A stretch of 64,000 nt of DNA from NCBI GenBank assembly GCA_963712305.1, contig CAVQHI010000001.1, positions 1,426,001 through 1,490,000 on the forward strand, written 5' to 3'. The notes under the pieces were generated by a model that was not told where the DNA came from, made no database searches, and worked only from the letters and a program-made list of their open reading frames with translations. The position numbers were made by a program, and so were the translations under genes. This document shows positions 58,847 through 64,000 of this stretch, piece after piece (position 1 is the stretch's first letter; each line of letters begins with the position of its first letter). The DNA comes from DATFNI01 sp963712305 (GTDB lineage Bacteria; Bacteroidota; Rhodothermia; Balneolales; DATFMH01).

Positions 58847-61033
58847 ATGAACAAACATCTGCAGTCGATCTTAACAACTCTTCAGGAAAACGCATCCATA
58901 CCTGATGAAGAAAAAGCTTTTCTTGTAAAAGCCATAAAGGATGCAGATAAGGATCTGACCATTTCAGAGTTCAAGCTGAAACGAACCGAGATGGTCAAAC
59001 GCACAACTGCCATATTGCTGGAAGAGACTATTGAAGAGCTTGAACAGAAAAGAAAGGCAGTCGAAAAGCAAAACCGGGAGCTTGAAATTGAAGCTGCACT
59101 GGAAAGGGTAAGATCAAGATCTATCGGAATGCGCCATACTTCCGAGTTGCAGGAAATAGTTAATATAGTCGCCCGGGAGCTGCATAAAATGAAAATGGAT
59201 ATAACCGGAGTATTTCTGGTTATCAATAACAACAAAATTGACAAACAATTTACATTTTGGGGATCTTCGGGTGTGACCGAAACTTATGTAAAAAAAGCCG
59301 CTATCCCCTTTCTGGATCGACCGATTTACACGGTATTGGCGGAAGCTACAACAAAAGGAGAGAGATTCTTCACCGAGGAATATTCAAGGGAGGATAAAAT
59401 AGAATTCTTCGAACATTTGTTTAAATATCCGCCATACAATTCATCTACTCCTGAGTGGAAAAACCAGGTTTTTTCCCGTGAAGGGGGATACACAAGGTCT
59501 GTTTCAGTATTTCATTACACAAGTATATTCGTGGTTAATCATTTTGGGAGAAAATTATCCGACGCAGATAATGATATCCTGAAACGCTTTTCGCGTGTTT
59601 TTGAACAAACCTATACACGATTCCTGGATCTTCAAAAAGCCGAAGCCCAGGCAAAAGAAGCCATAAAGCAGGCCTCCCTCGATCGGGTACGCGGCGAAAT
59701 TGCCAGTATGAGAACGACGGAGGATCTCAACCGCATCACTCCGGTTATCTGGAAGGAGCTTAAAACTCTGAATGTCCCATTTATACGCTGCGGGGTATTT
59801 ATTATCAACGAGGATCAGGCAAACGTTCAGGTTTATTTATCCAAACCCAATGGGAAGTCGCTTGCTGCTTTGGATTTGCCCATTGAGTCTACCCATCTGA
59901 CCAGGGAGTCTGTCGCCTTTTGGCGCGAAGGTACCATTTACAAAGAACATTGGAACCGGGATGATTTTGTTCAGTGGATGCAATCGCTTATTGACATGGA
60001 ACAAATTCAGGATACTCAGACCTACCAGGGGGCAACCCAGCCTCCCGAGTCACTCGATTTACATTTTCTCCCCTTCACCCAGGGAATGCTCTATGTTGGG
60101 AATACCAGTCCGCTTACGGAGGATGAAATAGAGCTGGCACAATCGCTGGCAGAGGCATTTTCAGTCGCCTACGCCCGCTATGAAGATTTTAAAAACCTGG
60201 AGGAAGCAAAAAACAAAATCGAACAGACACTAAGTGAATTAAAAGCCACCCAGTCCCAACTGGTGCAGGCCGAGAAAATGGCCAGTCTGGGGGAACTGAC
60301 TGCCGGCATTGCCCACGAGATACAGAATCCCCTCAACTTCGTAAATAACTTCTCAGAAGTAAGCACTGAACTCCTGGAGGAAATGAAAGAGGAGATAGAA
60401 AACGGGGATCTTGAGGAAGTAAAAGCGATCACGGAAGATGTTATTCAAAACCTTGAAAAAATCCTTACTCATGGACGACGTGCGGACGGGATTGTCAAAG
60501 GCATGCTTCAGCACAGCCGGGGAAACAGCGGACAAAAAGAACCGACCGATATTAATGCCCTGGCTGATGAATTTTTAAGACTTTCCTATCATGGACTCAG
60601 GGCCAGAGACAAATCATTCAATTCCGATTTTAAACTGGAAGCCGATGAATCGCTCCCAAAAGTAAATGTGGTTCCCCAGGATATTGGACGAGTATTGCTG
60701 AACCTGATCAACAATGCCTTTTATGCCGTTTCGGAAAAGGCAAAACAAAACCCAAATGGATACAAACCATCCGTTATGGTAAGCACCCACCAGATTTCTC
60801 CCCCTTCAGGGGACCGGGGGGTCGAAATCCGGGTAAAAGACAATGGGAACGGGATCCCCGATGAGGTTAAAGAAAAAATCTTCCAGCCCTTCTTCACCAC
60901 AAAGCCTACCGGACAGGGAACCGGGCTGGGGTTGAGCCTGAGTTACGACATCGTCAAAGCCCATGGCGGGAAACTAACGGTGAATTCACATCAAGATGAA
61001 GGAACAGAATTTATCATCCAGTTGCCTGGATAA
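58847..61033 (+). CDS. Cytosolic histidine kinase with two GAF-like sensor modules
   Basis: 728 residues, no membrane segment. An N-terminal helix (to about 90) leads to the module start ELEIEAALERVRSRS. Sensor module 1 covers about 95-265 and ends FEQTYTRFLDLQKAEAQAKE. Module 2 covers about 280-455. A coiled coil (LSELKATQSQLVQAEKMASL) precedes HisKA with H490 in GELTAGIAHEIQNPLNFVNN. The ATPase domain has LLNLINNAFYAVSEKA, RVKDNGNGIPDEVKEKIFQP and GQGTGLGLSLSYDIVKAHG. No receiver domain or response-regulator gene is adjacent. Its gene is 7 bases downstream of the FIST gene. A broken copy of part of its ATPase domain lies 460 bases downstream. Confidence 0.93.
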   Translation: MNKHLQSILTTLQENASIPDEEKAFLVKAIKDADKDLTISEFKLKRTEMVKRTTAILLEETIEELEQKRKAVEKQNRELEIEAALERVRSRSIGMRHTSELQEIVNIVARELHKMKMDITGVFLVINNNKIDKQFTFWGSSGVTETYVKKAAIPFLDRPIYTVLAEATTKGERFFTEEYSREDKIEFFEHLFKYPPYNSSTPEWKNQVFSREGGYTRSVSVFHYTSIFVVNHFGRKLSDADNDILKRFSRVFEQTYTRFLDLQKAEAQAKEAIKQASLDRVRGEIASMRTTEDLNRITPVIWKELKTLNVPFIRCGVFIINEDQANVQVYLSKPNGKSLAALDLPIESTHLTRESVAFWREGTIYKEHWNRDDFVQWMQSLIDMEQIQDTQTYQGATQPPESLDLHFLPFTQGMLYVGNTSPLTEDEIELAQSLAEAFSVAYARYEDFKNLEEAKNKIEQTLSELKATQSQLVQAEKMASLGELTAGIAHEIQNPLNFVNNFSEVSTELLEEMKEEIENGDLEEVKAITEDVIQNLEKILTHGRRADGIVKGMLQHSRGNSGQKEPTDINALADEFLRLSYHGLRARDKSFNSDFKLEADESLPKVNVVPQDIGRVLLNLINNAFYAVSEKAKQNPNGYKPSVMVSTHQISPPSGDRGVEIRVKDNGNGIPDEVKEKIFQPFFTTKPTGQGTGLGLSLSYDIVKAHGGKLTVNSHQDEGTEFIIQLPG

Positions 61034-61493
61034 TGAAACCCTGAGTTACTTTCATCCCTGAGTCAAAATTCCACAGCATAAAAACCGCCGCAACCGATCA
61101 TTACACATTCCTAATATTGAATTAGATACGATTAGTCAGATTATTTTCTTAGATATAGGTGTGAATTGATTAGTTGAAGACCAACGATACGGGTAGGCTT
61201 ATTACTTACACAACATGTAATTGCGGGATTACTGTACCTGTACAACCTGGTTGTAGTGATACCTCCTATAAAACTATAGGATTATACTAAATGGGGTTCG
61301 GCAAAATACATCTGTGAATGAACGTGGAATGGGTCAAATACATGACGGACCGTTTCAATCCGGCATCGACCGTCTTTTTCTATCCATGAAACAAATTCGC
61401 GGGATTTTACGAATTAATAAAAATAAAGTGTGAATAGTTGACCGGGATAAAAGTGCTACAACCCGGTAGTGTGCATTAAAGGGAAGATAAATG

Positions 61494-61618
61494 AATCAAA
61501 ATCCGAAAGGGTACAAACCTTCTGTTATGGTAAGGACCCATGCCATAACATCTCCTTCAGAGATTGTGGGGAAAAATCCGGGTAAACGACAATGGCAAGT
61601 TCAAATACACCTGCTGAT
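61494..61618 (+). pseudogene. Remnant of a histidine-kinase ATPase domain
   Basis: NQNPKGYKPSVMVRTHAITS matches QNPNGYKPSVMVSTHQIS of the intact kinase upstream (DNA about 60748-60858), and a decayed stretch continues to about 61618. It is only ~40 codons, lacks all kinase motifs and cannot be functional. It shows that a second kinase copy once stood here and was cut down, possibly by recombination that left the multi-module sensor gene starting at 61640. The gap from 61034 to 61493 holds nothing else recognisable. Confidence 0.7.
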
Positions 61619-61639
61619 ATCTGGTAGCCTGGGGAAAAG

Positions 61640-64000
61640 ATGAAAAAAAGAAGTGCCAATGGGATCGAAGAGTTACAGCTCACAAATGAAACACTGAAAA
61701 AAGAGCTGGAACAGAAAAACCGGGAGCTTGAGATTGAAGCGGCATTGGAACAACTGCGGGCCCGTTCCAGCGCTATGCATAAAAGTAATGAGTTAAAAGA
61801 TGTAGTCAGAGCACTTTATAAAGAATTCCGAATCCTTGTAGCGGATATTGATTCTGTCAATATCCAGTTAAACCCGGATTCTTCCAAAGATATCCATTAC
61901 TGGGCCTCGGTAGAAAAAGACATTTACCCGGAATTATATCATGTACCGTACTCTGACTTACCGATATTTGAAAAAGTTTACAACGCTTTTCATTCACCCC
62001 GAGACGAATTTTTTCATTATTCACTAAACAAGGAAGAAAAAGACGCTTTTTTTAGAGAAATATTCAAGGTCCAGCCGGTTCCGCTCAAAAGAAAAAAATT
62101 GATTCAGGATGCTGAAGGAATGGTCATGATGGGCTGGTTTCATAAGCATTCAGGAATCGACATCCTGCGCTACAATCTCCAGCGTTTCAGTGAAGAAGAA
62201 AAGAAAATAGTACAACGGTTTGCTGCTACGTTCGAACAAACCTACACCCGTTTCCTCGACCTCCAAAAAGCCGAAGCCCAGGCACGGGAAGCACAGATAG
62301 AAGCGGCATTAGAAAAAATAAGGTCTCGCTCACTGGCCATGCACAAGAGCGATGAACTGCAAGACCTGGTAAATGCAGTATTTGACCAGTTGAAGGAGCT
62401 TCATATTGATATGAATTCGGCCAGCATCTTCATTTTTGAAGAAGGCTCAAAGGATTGGCAGCAGTGGGTGGCAGCACCGGAAACATCCTACGCAACTTAT
62501 TTTCATATTCCGTATTCAAATCAACAGATCGTTACGGACTTAGAGAAAGCAAGGGAAACCGGTAAAGACTTCTTTACAGTCAAATATTCGTTTGAGGAGA
62601 AAAATAACTGGTTCGACTATGCATTTGAGCATACCGATTATCGCAAGATTCCCGAAAAGCGAAAGAATTATATCAGGAAAGGTGAGTGCATGGTCATCAG
62701 CTATGCCCTCTCAAAAAACACCGGCATACAGATTACTAAATACCATGGAGAAAAGTTTTCAGATGAAGAAAATGAAATATTAAGGCGTATTGTAAAAGTT
62801 TTCGAGCAGGCTTATGTACGCTTTCTCGACCTGAAGAAAGCCGAAGCGCAGGCAAGGGAAGCGGAAATTCAACTGGCGTTGGAACATGTTCGAGCCCAAT
62901 CGATGGCGATGCATAAAAGTGAAGATTTGGCGGAAGTGGTTGGCCAAATCAAAGAGGAAATCATGGGGTTGGGTATTGAAATTTATAACGCACAGATTAC
63001 TACTGACTTCACAAGTGATCCCAATGATGGAATGAATGTTTGGATTTCTGCTGAGGGGCGGCAATACCTTGAAAAATTTCATATACCATTTATAGATCAT
63101 CCACTCACTACAAAATTTTATAACACGCTTAAGAATGATCTTGGTTCTTTCACAAAAAGATTTTCAAAATCAGAAAAGAACGCCTATTTCAAATTGTTAT
63201 TTGAGCACTCTGATTTTAAAGACATTCCAGAGGAAAGAAAGAATTTTGTCTTGAATAGCCCCGGTTGGGTGATTTGTTGGGTGATTTTAAAAAACTCCAT
63301 GATGGAGTTTGCTCGATTTAACCTCGAAAAGTTTAACCGTGAAGAAATAGATGTATTTAAGCTTTTTGGAAAGGTTTTTGAACAAGCCTACACCCGTTTC
63401 CTCGATCTCCAGAAAGCGGAAGCGCAGGCACGGGAAGCTCAGATTGAGGCCTCACTTGAACGTCTCCGTGCCAGGTCAATGGCGATGCACCATAGTAGGG
63501 AACTAGTCGAGGTTGTTCGACTGCTTGACAAAGAGATCAAGGGATTAGGAATTCAATTTGTTGACGCGACACAAATAGTTACTGATTTTTCAAATCCTGA
63601 AGAGGGTTTAAATACTTGGATTACGGTCAGAGGGATGTATGACCCGGAAAAATATCATGTCCCGTATTTTGATCATCCGCTCATGTTCAATCTATCTGAA
63701 GCACTCAAGAAGGGACAAAATTTTTATACGGTAAAATACTTAAAGGCCGAAAAAAACCGGTTTTACAGATTACTTTTCAAGTACTCCGACTTCGGGAGGA
63801 TTACAAAGGAAAGACAAGCAGTCGTTCTTGACGCCCCCGGTCTGGTAGAATCCTTTGTGATCCATAAAAACTCGGCCCTTCTCTTTATGCATTATGGTTT
63901 GAATGAATTCAGTGCTGAGGATAATGCGATATTCAGACGATTTGGAGCGGTTTTTGAACAAGCCTACACCCGTTTCCTCGACCTCCAAAAAGCCGAAGCA
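61640..64000 (+). CDS. Sensor protein with at least four tandem ~190-residue GAF-like modules (partial)
   Basis: Open from ATG 61640 for 787 codons to the window edge, with no stop. After a short helix (ELQLTNETLKKELEQKNREL) it consists of repeated units. Each starts EAALEQLRARSSAMHKSNEL or a variant and ends FEQTYTRFLDLQKAEAQARE or a variant. The end motif occurs at residues 198, 388, 580 and 772, a spacing of 190 to 192. The same module occurs in the kinase upstream. The protein probably ends in a histidine kinase or cyclase domain beyond the window. There is no signal peptide or membrane segment, so the sensing is cytosolic. Near-identical linker DNA offers sites for recombination between modules. 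Confidence 0.82.
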   Translation, partial: MKKRSANGIEELQLTNETLKKELEQKNRELEIEAALEQLRARSSAMHKSNELKDVVRALYKEFRILVADIDSVNIQLNPDSSKDIHYWASVEKDIYPELYHVPYSDLPIFEKVYNAFHSPRDEFFHYSLNKEEKDAFFREIFKVQPVPLKRKKLIQDAEGMVMMGWFHKHSGIDILRYNLQRFSEEEKKIVQRFAATFEQTYTRFLDLQKAEAQAREAQIEAALEKIRSRSLAMHKSDELQDLVNAVFDQLKELHIDMNSASIFIFEEGSKDWQQWVAAPETSYATYFHIPYSNQQIVTDLEKARETGKDFFTVKYSFEEKNNWFDYAFEHTDYRKIPEKRKNYIRKGECMVISYALSKNTGIQITKYHGEKFSDEENEILRRIVKVFEQAYVRFLDLKKAEAQAREAEIQLALEHVRAQSMAMHKSEDLAEVVGQIKEEIMGLGIEIYNAQITTDFTSDPNDGMNVWISAEGRQYLEKFHIPFIDHPLTTKFYNTLKNDLGSFTKRFSKSEKNAYFKLLFEHSDFKDIPEERKNFVLNSPGWVICWVILKNSMMEFARFNLEKFNREEIDVFKLFGKVFEQAYTRFLDLQKAEAQAREAQIEASLERLRARSMAMHHSRELVEVVRLLDKEIKGLGIQFVDATQIVTDFSNPEEGLNTWITVRGMYDPEKYHVPYFDHPLMFNLSEALKKGQNFYTVKYLKAEKNRFYRLLFKYSDFGRITKERQAVVLDAPGLVESFVIHKNSALLFMHYGLNEFSAEDNAIFRRFGAVFEQAYTRFLDLQKAEA

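Overview
The window reads as a chromosomal segment of a Gram-negative bacterium of the Bacteroidota/Balneolota (FCB) kind. This is an inference from gene content, not from a marker-gene search. Supporting points are the outer-membrane beta-barrel proteins with N-terminal signal peptides, a 1058-residue VPS10/sortilin-type beta-propeller exoprotein, a RuBisCO-like protein, a FIST-domain protein beside cytosolic multi-sensor histidine kinases, a short GIY-YIG protein lying against a tRNA gene, and generally weak Shine-Dalgarno sequences.

Layout. 1-4.1 kb (minus strand): an ECF sigma factor, a membrane-anchored HEAT-repeat partner and two DUF4097-type secreted proteins, then a glyoxalase-fold protein and an outer-membrane barrel. 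4.9-15.6 kb: VPS10-type exoprotein, cobalamin-dependent methionine synthase (metH) behind a structured leader, a two-component system and an FMN reductase. 15.8-20.1 kb: ammonium transporter, TorF-like porin, a small MITE-like element, a 61-residue protein and rarA. 20.3-24.8 kb: a sulfur operon made of sulfurtransferase, small protein, cysM, JAMM peptidase and a MoaD-E1-rhodanese fusion, preceded by a possible cysteine-rich leader peptide. 24.8-30.3 kb: acyl-CoA carboxylase beta subunit, a large acidic protein, an ABC ATPase, an M29 aminopeptidase and an AraC-type regulator. 30.7-38.6 kb (minus strand): clpB, cbpA-type co-chaperone, htrA, hsp20 and a class II DAHP synthase. 38.9-48.8 kb: uvrA, a secreted protein, secD-secF, a STAS protein, purA, a RuBisCO-like protein and a cupin. 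48.9-50.7 kb: tRNA-Gly(GCC) with two decayed tRNA-like copies, a GIY-YIG gene and a complete IS3-family element. 50.8-64 kb: acyltransferase, GDSL/SGNH hydrolase, then a same-strand run of TPP decarboxylase, FAD amine oxidase, FIST protein, histidine kinase and a second sensor protein with tandem ~190-residue modules that runs off the window.

A striking property is that genes between about 22.6 and 47.6 kb carry many frameshifts, including normally essential ones (secD, purA) and conserved housekeeping genes (uvrA, clpB, htrA, the DAHP synthase), while the flanks are almost clean. Uncorrected indels in the assembly explain this better than decay. These genes are therefore given as full spans with the breaks described.

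The best candidates for something new are the sulfur operon, where the ubiquitin-like carrier is fused in front of its own activating enzyme and sits next to a JAMM peptidase; the RuBisCO-like protein translationally coupled to a cupin; the decarboxylase/oxidase/FIST/kinase cluster; the hairpin-invaded tRNA-Gly copies around the GIY-YIG gene; and the metH leader with mutually exclusive hairpins.
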